From Halomonas salinarum (GTDB taxonomy: Bacteria > Pseudomonadota > Gammaproteobacteria > Pseudomonadales > Halomonadaceae), in assembly GCF_012062845.1 (NCBI RefSeq), contig NZ_WWNB01000003.1, positions 124,001-188,000 on the forward strand: a stretch of DNA of 64,000 nucleotides, in the 5' to 3' direction. A program made the translations under genes and the position numbers. The notes under the pieces are model-generated. The model had not been told where the DNA came from. It was given only the letters and a program-made list of their open reading frames with translations, and searched no databases. Below are positions 10,500 through 17,959 of this stretch, piece after piece. The first letter of the stretch is position 1; each line of letters begins with the position of its first letter.

Positions 10500-11774
10500 A
10501 TGCAAGCTGCACTGCCGCTACCCCTGTCGACCCCCAATCGCAATCTGGTGCGCCTGACGATCGTGCGTGGCATCACCTGGACGGGCTTTCTGGGCGCCAT
10601 CATCTTCGGCATCGAGGTACTGGACTTTCAGCTGCGTGTTCTGCCGATCATCACCGTGATTATTGCCATGGGGCTCATGAATGTTGCCACATGGTGGCGT
10701 CTGGGACGTCCGCGCGCGGTAACAGATACCGAATATCTTCTGCACCTGATGGTCGATGTAACAGGCCTCACCCTGCTCTTTTACTTCACTGGCGGCTCGA
10801 CCAACCCCTTTATCAGCTACTATCTGGTGCCCGTGACCATTGCCGCGGCCACTCTCCCCTGGCTGTATGCGTGGATCATCGCCAGCGGCTCCATGGCCGC
10901 CTATACCTTCCTGATGCTGTTCTACGATCAAGTCCCTCAGCTGAGTAGCGGCGTCATTGCCGCCCCCGTCAATCTTCACGTGCTGGGCATGTGGATCAAC
11001 TTCGGCCTCTCGGCCGGCTTGGTGACCTTCTTCATTTTCAAGATGGCGCATGCCCTGCGTCGTCGCGAGAAGACACTATCGCGCACCCGCGAGGCGGCAC
11101 TCCGTAACGAACAGGTACTGGCAGTGGCCACCCAGGCCGCCGGCACGGCTCACGAACTGGGTTCGCCTTTATCCACGATGGCGGTACTGCTCTCGGAGAT
11201 GCGCCAGGACGCTGGCGATCGCCCTCAGCTGATCGAGGATATCGATTTGCTTAGGGCTCAGGTCGACACCTGCAAGACCCGGCTGCAACAACTGGTGGCC
11301 AATGCCGACCGCCGGCGTCTCGACAAACCCGAAGCCCGGGTGGCCGAAGAATGGCTCTCAAGCGTGGTACAGCGCTGGCTGGTGGTACGCCCAGACGTCA
11401 GTCATCAGCTGGACATTGCTGATCGGCGTGGCACCCCTGAGCTCGCGGTCGATGCGACACTCGAGCAAGCGCTGATGAATCTGCTCAATAACGCCGCCGA
11501 TGCCAATCCAGAGAATATCGTCATCAGCATGAACTGGGATGCCAACGACGTAATCATCGATATACGCGATCATGGTCCCGGCGTCAGCCTATCGATTGCC
11601 GATCAGCTCGGTGACACCTTCATCTCAACCAAATCCAAGGGCATGGGCATCGGCCTGGTACTCACTCATGCCACCATCAACCGATTCGGTGGCAATGTCA
11701 GCCTGTATAATCATGAAGAAGGCGGCACCCTGACCGAGGTCAAACTGCCGCGAAGAGACGCCAGCCAGGGCTGA
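10500..11774 (+). CDS. regB: Redox-sensing membrane histidine kinase, RegB/PrrB/RoxS family
   Basis: Global redox/energy sensor kinase partner of RegA. Six hydrophobic segments span about residues 20-180; between them FTGGSTNPF (96-104) matches the quinone-binding loop GGxxNPF of RegB. The H-box is GTAHELGSP with H218, and a cysteine, C258, stands exactly 40 residues later, the same offset as redox-active Cys265 from His225 in Rhodobacter capsulatus RegB. The C-terminal ATPase domain has the N box (NLLNNAADAN), DHGPGV and the GMGIGL G box. Start at 10500 with CGGAG close upstream. It is followed after 57 bases by its response regulator. Its targets in this organism are not shown; respiratory oxidases are typical. 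Confidence 0.93.
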   Translation: MQAALPLPLSTPNRNLVRLTIVRGITWTGFLGAIIFGIEVLDFQLRVLPIITVIIAMGLMNVATWWRLGRPRAVTDTEYLLHLMVDVTGLTLLFYFTGGSTNPFISYYLVPVTIAAATLPWLYAWIIASGSMAAYTFLMLFYDQVPQLSSGVIAAPVNLHVLGMWINFGLSAGLVTFFIFKMAHALRRREKTLSRTREAALRNEQVLAVATQAAGTAHELGSPLSTMAVLLSEMRQDAGDRPQLIEDIDLLRAQVDTCKTRLQQLVANADRRRLDKPEARVAEEWLSSVVQRWLVVRPDVSHQLDIADRRGTPELAVDATLEQALMNLLNNAADANPENIVISMNWDANDVIIDIRDHGPGVSLSIADQLGDTFISTKSKGMGIGLVLTHATINRFGGNVSLYNHEEGGTLTEVKLPRRDASQG

Positions 11775-11831
11775 ATTTCGACCACACGCATCGCACACGA
11801 TCGACGCTGTCAGACTAGACACGAGGACAAC

Positions 11832-12371
11832 ATGCCAGAGACGCCACAACGCCTGCTGATCATCGACGACGACGAGATGTTCTGCCATGTCATGCAGCGT
11901 GCCATGAGTCGTCGCGGTTTTGAGGTCATGGTGGCGCACGATGCCGACCAGGCCCTGGTACATGCGCGTCAATCACCGCCCGGGATCGCCACTCTGGATT
12001 TGAAACTCGAAAATAGCTCAGGGCTAAAACTGCTGCCGGAACTGCTCGACATCGTGCCCTCCTGCCGCGTGGTAGTGCTGACCGGCTATTCGAGCATCGC
12101 CACCGCTGTAGAGGCGATCAAGCTCGGCGCAGCGAACTATCTGTGCAAGCCAGCCGATGCCGACGAGATACTGGCGGCGCTAGAGCATCAAGATGGCAAC
12201 CCGCACACCGAGGTCGCTGATAACCCCCCGTCGATCAATCGTGTGACCTGGGAGCACATCCAGAAGGTTCTGCAGGAGCATGACGGGAACATTTCAGCCA
12301 CCGCCCGCGCACTGGGCATGCATCGTCGTACCCTGCAACGTAAGTTGCAGAAACGTCCGGTGCGTCACTAG
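11832..12371 (+). CDS. regA: Response regulator RegA/PrrA/RoxR family
   Basis: 179-residue two-domain regulator. The receiver domain has the acidic pocket IDDDE (11-15), phospho-acceptor D56 (ATLDLKL), T/G switch at VVLTGYSS and the conserved lysine in LCKPAD. A linker leads to a Fis-type helix-turn-helix (NISATARALGMHRRTLQRKLQKR), which is nearly invariant in RegA-family proteins. Ribosome site GAGGACAAC precedes the ATG. Forms an operon with regB and ends before a 28-base perfect palindrome. Confidence 0.94.
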   Translation: MPETPQRLLIIDDDEMFCHVMQRAMSRRGFEVMVAHDADQALVHARQSPPGIATLDLKLENSSGLKLLPELLDIVPSCRVVVLTGYSSIATAVEAIKLGAANYLCKPADADEILAALEHQDGNPHTEVADNPPSINRVTWEHIQKVLQEHDGNISATARALGMHRRTLQRKLQKRPVRH

Positions 12372-12415
12372 CCTACAGGTACGTCCGTGTGCCTACTCCC
12401 TAGCCCTATCGACGC

Positions 12416-12443
12416 AACACCCCATGCCATGGCATGGGGTGTT
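12416..12443. terminator. 28-base perfect palindrome, probable bidirectional terminator
   Basis: AACACCCCATGCCA and its exact complement meet with no loop bases between them, so a hairpin would form with a small loop taken from the centre. It lies between the convergent regA and bdhA genes, 44 and 52 bases from their stops. T content after the arm is low (GTTAGGGTT), so it could equally be a protein-binding site. Confidence 0.5.
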
Positions 12444-12495
12444 AGGGTTAGCGTCATCACAGGCGTTGCCCACGTCATGATGAGACGCCGCCGTC

Positions 12496-13272
12496 CTATT
12501 GCGCGGTCCAACCGAGATCAATGTTCCAGCTCGCCCCGGTAACCGCGCCAGCGAGATCGGAAGCCAGATAGGCGACCAGTGATGCCACTTCAGCCGGCTC
12601 GATCAACCGTTTAACAGCCGCATTCTTGAGCATGATCTGCTCAATGACCTCTTGCTCATCCATGTCATGCAGTTGAGCCTGGTCGGCGATCTGGTTATCG
12701 ACCAGCGGCGTTTTTACGTAGGCAGGACAGATAGCATTGGCGGTAATACCCTGACTACCGCCCTCCAGCGCCGCCGTCTTGGTCAGGCCGATCATGCCGT
12801 GCTTGGCGCTGACATAGGCCGCCTTGCCCGGCGATGCCACCTGCGCATGCACCGAGGCAATATTGATGATTCGCCCCCATCCCCCTTCGCGCATGGACGG
12901 CCAGGCCGCCTGAGTCAACAAGAAAGGGGCTGTCAGCATCAGATCGATGATCTGGCGCCACTTGGCCTCTGGGAACTCCTCAATACTGGACACATGCTGG
13001 ATGCCGGCATTATTGACCAGGATATCCAGGCGCCCAAAGCGACGCAGGGCCTCATCGACAGCCGCACGGCAGGCATCTGCATCCGTCAGATTAGCTTGAA
13101 AGAAGACCGCGCCAGCCGCTTCTGCCACGGCCTTCCCCTCACCATTGAAATCGACTGCCAACACCTGATGACCTTGGCGACAGAACTCCTCGACCACTGC
13201 AGCGCCGATACCGCTGGTGGTTCCAGTGACCAGCGCAACGCGCGGCGATGCCTCCTTTGACGTGATACTCAT
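12496..13272 (-). CDS. bdhA: 3-hydroxybutyrate dehydrogenase (short-chain dehydrogenase)
   Basis: NAD-dependent oxidation of D-3-hydroxybutyrate to acetoacetate, the step between polyhydroxybutyrate breakdown and the SCOT/AACS enzymes encoded at 19.7-24.3 kb. 258 residues; nucleotide motif TGTTSGIG (16-23), NNAG (87-90), catalytic S140, Y153 and K157 (YVSAK). The segments NNAGIQHVSSIEEFPEAKW and ICPAYVKTPLV and the C-terminal WTAQ are characteristic of bacterial 3-hydroxybutyrate dehydrogenases. The start at 13272 has AGGAG six bases upstream; a longer frame to 13479 overlaps the next gene and lacks conservation. Confidence 0.92.
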   Translation of the reverse strand: MSITSKEASPRVALVTGTTSGIGAAVVEEFCRQGHQVLAVDFNGEGKAVAEAAGAVFFQANLTDADACRAAVDEALRRFGRLDILVNNAGIQHVSSIEEFPEAKWRQIIDLMLTAPFLLTQAAWPSMREGGWGRIINIASVHAQVASPGKAAYVSAKHGMIGLTKTAALEGGSQGITANAICPAYVKTPLVDNQIADQAQLHDMDEQEVIEQIMLKNAAVKRLIEPAEVASLVAYLASDLAGAVTGASWNIDLGWTAQ

Positions 13273-13423
13273 CGCTAGCTCCTGATTAAGGTGAGGTTGA
13301 TGAAGGGGGGGGACACTCCGCAGTGCGGAGACGTGGGCCAGCATACGACGAGGCTTGAGCCAAACACCAGTGCGGCACTGCAACATGCCCTGTCGATCAG
13401 ACGAAAGAATGTGTCGGAGAGCC

Positions 13424-13888
13424 CTAGCGAGGCGGGTTGTGGTGCGCCTCAGCCTCGTTATGCACGCCGGAAGAGTCATCCATCGGTGATGCCATCACAC
13501 GCTCCATCAAATGTTGCGCCAAACGGCTGGCATCCTGCATGGAGGTCAGGTGGCGAAGATCATCGAGCAGCTCACAGCGCCATAGCCAGTGCTCGTCATC
13601 GACCCTCTCGGCCACGAAAAGATAATAGCCCCCGGGCAAGGCAATGGTGCACTCAGCCGCTTCAGCCTCGGATGGGGCATCAGCGGGCATGACTACCGCC
13701 AGCGAAAGCGATAAGGGTGTGATCAGCGCTCCACATAAGGCGTTGCCAAAAGGTTGAAAACACAACATATCAACGCCGAGATGCGGATTGCGCGCCTTGG
13801 CCGTCTTGAATGTCGACACGTGAGTCGCGTAATAACGCTCGGCCAACCGCTGAAGGCGGGCATAATCCGACGGCATTAAGGCTTGCAT
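13424..13888 (-). CDS. HybE-like protein ([NiFe]-hydrogenase assembly chaperone family), orphan
   Basis: 154 residues, no signal peptide or membrane segment. The central pattern NPHLGVDMLCFQPFG, then GALITPLSLSLAVVMP, an ALPGGYYLF strand and a C-terminal helix lines up with the order of motifs in E. coli HybE (LHPSMPVYVSDF, VITPWMLSAVIFPG, LPYGTMTF). HybE is a chaperone for the twin-arginine-exported hydrogenase small subunit. No hydrogenase gene is in the window, so the protein may have been re-employed. The start ATG at 13888 lacks a strong ribosome site. The family call is from remembered motif order and is moderate. Confidence 0.5.
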   Translation of the reverse strand: MQALMPSDYARLQRLAERYYATHVSTFKTAKARNPHLGVDMLCFQPFGNALCGALITPLSLSLAVVMPADAPSEAEAAECTIALPGGYYLFVAERVDDEHWLWRCELLDDLRHLTSMQDASRLAQHLMERVMASPMDDSSGVHNEAEAHHNPPR

Positions 13889-13968
13889 GACACGACTTTC
13901 ATCACTGAGCGTTTCCTATCTGGCGTGCATCAAATCGACCGCATGATGAAGCGATCCGCTGGGCAATC

Positions 13969-14016
13969 TCAAGTACTCTCTCACGTACTCTCTCACGTGC
14001 TCTCTCAAATACTATC
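13969..14016. repeat. Four 12-base tandem repeats
   Basis: Consecutive units TCAAGTACTCTC, TCACGTACTCTC, TCACGTGCTCTC and TCAAATACTATC without gaps. They lie in the short divergent gap between the HybE-like gene (start 13888) and the inositol-phosphatase gene (start 14110). Possible iterated regulator site or simple slippage repeat. Confidence 0.85.
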
Positions 14017-14109
14017 TCTGTGCGTTTCGCACGGCAGCGACTGAGCCATGAGACTGCTAGAATACCTGCATTCTCCCTTATCAACGCTAATGCCCGACGC
14101 GGAGCCGCC

Positions 14110-14931
14110 ATGCAGACTGACCAACGCCTCGAGATCGCCATTGATATCGCCAAGCAGGCCGGCCAGGCCATCATCGATGCCCGTCAGTCCCAGGACTTCT
14201 CTCAACGCTACAAGGCGGGAAGCGAATTGGTGACCGACACCGACGTCGCCGTCGATACACTGATTAGTCGCGCCCTCGACCAGCACTTCCCCGACGAAGC
14301 ACGCCTGACCGAAGAACTCTCGCCAGACCGAGGCGCCATCGAACAGTCTGGCCCCCTCTGGGTGGTGGATCCCATCGATGGCACCGTCAATTTTGCGCAT
14401 GGCCTGTCCCACGTCGCCGTGTCTATTGCCTGGGTGGAGGATGGCAAGATAGAGATGGGGGTCGTCCACGCCCCTTTCCTCGGAGAAACCTTTACCGCCG
14501 TGCGCGGCCAGGGTGCATGGCGCAACGGCGAGCGTATCCGTGTCAGCCGCGCCTCACAGTTGACCCAAAGCCTGGTCGCAACCGGCTTTCCCTATCGTCG
14601 GGATAGTCGACCACCGCTGATCCGTCGTCTATCCGCCGTGCTTGAGCACTGTCAGGATGTTCGTCGCAACGGTGCTGCCGCACTGGACTTATGCGATGTG
14701 GCCTGCGGTCGCATGGATGCCTATTACGAGAGTGTCTCTCCCTGGGATTTTGCGGCCGGCGTTCTGATTGCCCGCGAAGGTGGTGCGCGAACCGGACACC
14801 TCTACGACTGCCCATCTAGCATTCCAGAGGATCTCTATGGAGAAAACCTGCTGGTGAGTGCCCCGGATATTCACGGTGACTTGGCCAAGCTATTGATTCG
14901 CGCGGATGAAGACCGTCACGAGACCGGCTGA
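14110..14931 (+). CDS. Inositol monophosphatase family protein (SuhB-like)
   Basis: 273-residue Mg-dependent phosphatase of the IMPase/CysQ/FBPase superfamily. Metal ligands appear in order: E68-E69 (LTEEL), the signature WVVDPIDGTVNF (84-95) and a late aspartate in SPWDFAAGVLIAREGGA. It is closer to the general SuhB/IMPase branch than to CysQ. The start at 14110 is set by GGAG six bases upstream; the frame extends to 14020 without a site and runs through the end of the 12-base repeats. Substrate could be inositol-1-phosphate or another sugar phosphate; SuhB also has a role in rRNA antitermination in E. coli. Confidence 0.88.
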   Translation: MQTDQRLEIAIDIAKQAGQAIIDARQSQDFSQRYKAGSELVTDTDVAVDTLISRALDQHFPDEARLTEELSPDRGAIEQSGPLWVVDPIDGTVNFAHGLSHVAVSIAWVEDGKIEMGVVHAPFLGETFTAVRGQGAWRNGERIRVSRASQLTQSLVATGFPYRRDSRPPLIRRLSAVLEHCQDVRRNGAAALDLCDVACGRMDAYYESVSPWDFAAGVLIAREGGARTGHLYDCPSSIPEDLYGENLLVSAPDIHGDLAKLLIRADEDRHETG

Positions 14932-15085
14932 TTCGCCAGGCACTCAACGCCAGCGCTCAATCCATAGCAGCGTGCAATAATTTATGTAGCCATACTCTAT
15001 TGGCATCCTAAGGCGCATTGGGGAACAATGTGCCCAACTCAACACATCCCTTGCCACTCATTAGCCTTATTTCAAGGAGCCATAA

Positions 15086-15361
15086 ATGTTTGTTGTTATC
15101 TTCGGTCGCCCCGGTTGCCCCTTCTGCGTACGCGCCAAAGAGCTGGCTGACAAGTTGAGCGATGTCGGCGCCATTGGCGGTTATCGCTACGTTGATATCC
15201 ATGAAGAAGGCATCAGCAAGGCCGATATGGAAAAGACCATTGGCAAGCCTGTCGAAACCGTGCCGCAGATCTTCATCGATCAAACCCACGTGGGTGGTTT
15301 CACCGAATTCAACCAGTATGTCAGCGATAACGAGCTGATGCCGGAAAGCACAACGCAGTAA
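15086..15361 (+). CDS. grxA: Glutaredoxin 1 (GrxA-type)
   Basis: Cytosolic glutathione-dependent disulfide reductase, 91 residues. The dithiol site CPFC is at residues 11-14, the cis-proline motif TVPQIF follows and HVGGFTEF matches the GSH-binding GGY/F-TD region. The sequence FGRPGCPFCVRAKELADKL is very close to E. coli GrxA. AAGGAG precedes the ATG. It is a single gene followed by a strong terminator. Confidence 0.95.
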   Translation: MFVVIFGRPGCPFCVRAKELADKLSDVGAIGGYRYVDIHEEGISKADMEKTIGKPVETVPQIFIDQTHVGGFTEFNQYVSDNELMPESTTQ

Positions 15362-15385
15362 TATCACGGCATGCACTGACTGCTT

Positions 15386-15414
15386 GAAGCCGCCTGAGGG
15401 CGGCTTCGTTCGTT
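15386..15414 (+). terminator. Intrinsic terminator of grxA
   Basis: GAAGCCGCC and GGCGGCTTC pair perfectly around a TGAG tetraloop, followed by GTTCGTTT. 24 bases after the grxA stop. Confidence 0.8.
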
Positions 15415-15530
15415 TAGGGAGGAAAGGCCGGCGTACAAGGTATGCGTTCCGCTCGCGTTGAATGCCCCAAAGCTCGCTGCACCTATACTCAGCGAGACAC
15501 CCAAGGGCTCGACGTCAGGGAGAGCGTCCG

Positions 15531-16298
15531 ATGCAACGTCAAGAGTTTCTCCAGCAATTGTGGCTGGACTTCATCCATCTACATCCAGAGATCGGCGGCC
15601 TTCGCCTATGGCCGGTCGGCAGTGAACCCGAGTTCCTCGCACTGCTGACGCTGAATCACGGCCCCTTCGCCGCCGACAACCTCTCCCCGACACTCCTCAA
15701 GTTTGGCTATCGAACTGTCGAGCGACATGCCATGGCGGATCGTGGTCTGCTGGTCTCGCTTTATGCCCCACCCGATGATGGGCCCTGGTTAGTCCTGGGT
15801 GAGCTGCAGCTAGGCACCTTGACGAAAGAGCCACGGGATATTCTTCAGGCGCTGGTCGAAAAAGCGCACCCAGCAGACACCTCTGACCAGAACCTGCTGG
15901 CGAATGGTCGTCCCTGGCCAATGCCCGAGTGGAATACCTTCTGTCTCTTGCAGCGCATGCATCCACTAGCGGCATGGCTTGCCGTGATGGGGCCAAGACT
16001 CCATCACGTCGGCTTCGACTGTGGGCGCCTGGGTAACGACCTCACCACGCTGGACATGCAGCTCGAACAGGCAGGCTTGGATGGCAGTAACGACCGCCAT
16101 CACGGTGTTTTTCCGGTATCGGCATTGCTCAACTACCGCTTTTATCCCACCTGTTCACAGCGCTTTGCCTTCGCCGGCGGGGATGAACACCGTGTTACCC
16201 TCGGTGGCTTGGCGCTGATCCAGCCATGTATACCGAACAATCATGACCGCTCAGCACAGCTGCTCTTGCCCCAGCACACGCGCTGCGAAATCGCCTGA
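15531..16298 (+). CDS. DUF1338 family protein (2-oxoadipate dioxygenase/decarboxylase-like, VOC superfamily)
   Basis: 255 residues. The pattern TLNHGPFAADNL near the N-terminus, LGELQLGTLTKEPRDIL in the middle and LHHVGFDCGRL followed by a glycine-rich C-terminal half is what I recall for DUF1338 proteins, metal-dependent enzymes related to HglS/YdcJ that convert 2-oxoadipate to 2-hydroxyglutarate. Candidate metal ligands are the histidine in LNHGP, one in LHHVG and the glutamate in GELQLG. The start at 15531 has AGGGAG eight bases upstream; the frame runs back to 15462 without a site. The length is shorter than HglS (about 460), nearer the compact DUF1338 forms. Substrate is not predictable. 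Confidence 0.6.
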   Translation: MQRQEFLQQLWLDFIHLHPEIGGLRLWPVGSEPEFLALLTLNHGPFAADNLSPTLLKFGYRTVERHAMADRGLLVSLYAPPDDGPWLVLGELQLGTLTKEPRDILQALVEKAHPADTSDQNLLANGRPWPMPEWNTFCLLQRMHPLAAWLAVMGPRLHHVGFDCGRLGNDLTTLDMQLEQAGLDGSNDRHHGVFPVSALLNYRFYPTCSQRFAFAGGDEHRVTLGGLALIQPCIPNNHDRSAQLLLPQHTRCEIA

Positions 16299-16470
16299 TC
16301 TGGTAACCGCCTCCTTCGCGCTCCATAGGGGCGCGCCTTCACGCCCCCAGAACGTACCCAACCCTGACGCCATGATGGCACCAGCGTCGCGCTCTGTGTG
16401 ACAGGTTGAGTTATGCGCGTACCCTACTTACAGTCGCGCGCACTCCTTCACTTGAGCAAGAGACGACTTC

Positions 16471-17361
16471 ATGCAAAACGATCAGCGCACACTGCTCGCC
16501 TCCGCTATTGTGCTGATAACGGGAGGGCTCTGGGGCTTCTATTGGCTGCCGGTTCGCACCCTGGGCGATATGGGGCTGCCTGGCGCCTGGGGAACCGTCG
16601 CCATCACCGTCGCCACCGTGATCCTGCTCCTGCCCTTTGCCATCAGAGAGCGCCAGCAGCTGGCGCAGGCATCGCCCATTGCCTTGATATCGATCGCCAT
16701 GGGTGGGGCGGCCTTCGCCCTCTACTCCATCGGCTTCATCTATGGGCGCGTCGCCATCATCATCCTGCTCTGGTTTCTAAGCCCGGTCTGGAGCACGCTG
16801 ATAGGTCGCTATCTGATGGGGTGGCCTACCCCTCGATTGCGCATTGTGGCGATTGTCCTGGGACTGACAGGGCTGGCCTTGATGTTGGGCGCCGGTGGCG
16901 GTCTCCCTCTGCCACGCGGGGCTGGCGAATGGATGTCATTGATTGCCGGCATCCTCTGGTCCTTCTCAACGACCGGCATGCGCACCCGCTCAGACATTGC
17001 GGCCCTGCCCTCGGCCTTTGTCTTTGCTGTTGGTGCCGCTATGACGGCGCTTGCCCTGGCACCCTTCCTTGAGCCGGCACCGACGTTTCCCACTCATCAC
17101 GCCATGAGCATAGCGGGCCTGGCCTTCTTGACCGGTGGGCTGTGGTGGGGGCTGACCCTTGTCGGCTTGATGTGGGCGACCGTTCGCCTTGAGCCCGCGA
17201 GAGTCAGCATCCTGTTAATGACCGAAGTGCTGATAGGCGCCGTATCTGCGGCAATCTTTGCCAATGAGACACTGCATAGCATCGAAGTCGTAGGGGGGAT
17301 CATCGTGCTTCTTGCAGGCCTGCTAGAGGTCCTGCCTGTGCGAGGCAACAGACCCGCGTAA
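16471..17361 (+). CDS. EamA/DMT-superfamily transporter
   Basis: 296 residues with about ten hydrophobic helices arranged as two EamA repeats (roughly 10-140 and 155-290), as in drug/metabolite exporters such as RhtA or YdcZ-type proteins. The first helix begins ASAIVLITGGLWGFYWLPVR and the repeat-end helix carries TEVLIGAVSAAIFANETL, typical of EamA domains. No substrate can be assigned. The ATG at 16471 has only a weak ribosome site. It appears monocistronic. Confidence 0.85.
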   Translation: MQNDQRTLLASAIVLITGGLWGFYWLPVRTLGDMGLPGAWGTVAITVATVILLLPFAIRERQQLAQASPIALISIAMGGAAFALYSIGFIYGRVAIIILLWFLSPVWSTLIGRYLMGWPTPRLRIVAIVLGLTGLALMLGAGGGLPLPRGAGEWMSLIAGILWSFSTTGMRTRSDIAALPSAFVFAVGAAMTALALAPFLEPAPTFPTHHAMSIAGLAFLTGGLWWGLTLVGLMWATVRLEPARVSILLMTEVLIGAVSAAIFANETLHSIEVVGGIIVLLAGLLEVLPVRGNRPA

Positions 17362-17564
17362 CGCCCTCAGGAACACTGCCAAGCGCATTGCCTAAACCAG
17401 GGCCAAGATAGGGTCTTTTTCCCGCATATGAGGATTAAAAGTGGCTGAAAATATTAGCTTGCGAACAAAGGGGCGAAAGCGGTAGGGTATGGCGTTTGGC
17501 GTCACACAATGCCTAACACGACATCCGGTATGACGCGACACGCAACATCCAAGGAGAGCGATTC

Positions 17565-17888
17565 ATGGCCAACCTGACCGCAGTGACCGACAGCAACTAC
17601 ACAGAAGACGTCATCGAGAGCAGCACGCCGGTGCTGGTGAAGTTCTGGGCGCCCTGGTGTGGCCCCTGCAAAATGCTCGACCCGGTCGTTGAATCTATTG
17701 CCGAAGAGCAAGGCGATGCTCTGAAGGTCGTCACCATCAACGTGGATGACGCCCCTGACCTCGCCGCCAAGAATGGCGTCCGTGGCCTGCCGACCATTGC
17801 CCTGTTCAAGGAAGGTAGCAAAGTGGAAGCCCTCACTGGCGTGCAACCGAAGGAAAGCTTCGAGGAAATGATTGCCCGTCACAGGTAA
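17565..17888 (+). CDS. trxA: Thioredoxin
   Basis: 107-residue cytosolic disulfide reductase with WCGPC at 31-35 (C32, C35), buried aspartate in VLVKFWAPW region, and cis-proline in RGLPTIALF. AAGGAG lies eight bases upstream of the start. It is somewhat divergent from E. coli TrxA (for example VTDSNYTEDVIES), so it may be a second thioredoxin. Single gene closed by a strong terminator. Confidence 0.92.
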   Translation: MANLTAVTDSNYTEDVIESSTPVLVKFWAPWCGPCKMLDPVVESIAEEQGDALKVVTINVDDAPDLAAKNGVRGLPTIALFKEGSKVEALTGVQPKESFEEMIARHR

Positions 17889-17911
17889 GCATCACGTCCC
17901 ATTCTCGTGAT

Positions 17912-17946
17912 ACGCCCAGGCCGTGCCATGCACGCCTGGGCGTTTT
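17912..17946 (+). terminator. Intrinsic terminator of trxA
   Basis: ACGCCCAGGC and GCCTGGGCGT pair over a 12-base loop and are followed by TTTT. It begins 24 bases after the thioredoxin stop and just before the convergent MFS gene. Confidence 0.88.
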
Positions 17947-17959
17947 TGTGGCGACGCAT

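Noticed and set aside
12496..13479. Longer start for 3-hydroxybutyrate dehydrogenase
   Set aside because: The extra 69 residues overlap the HybE-like gene, lack conservation, and the internal ATG has a perfect ribosome site.
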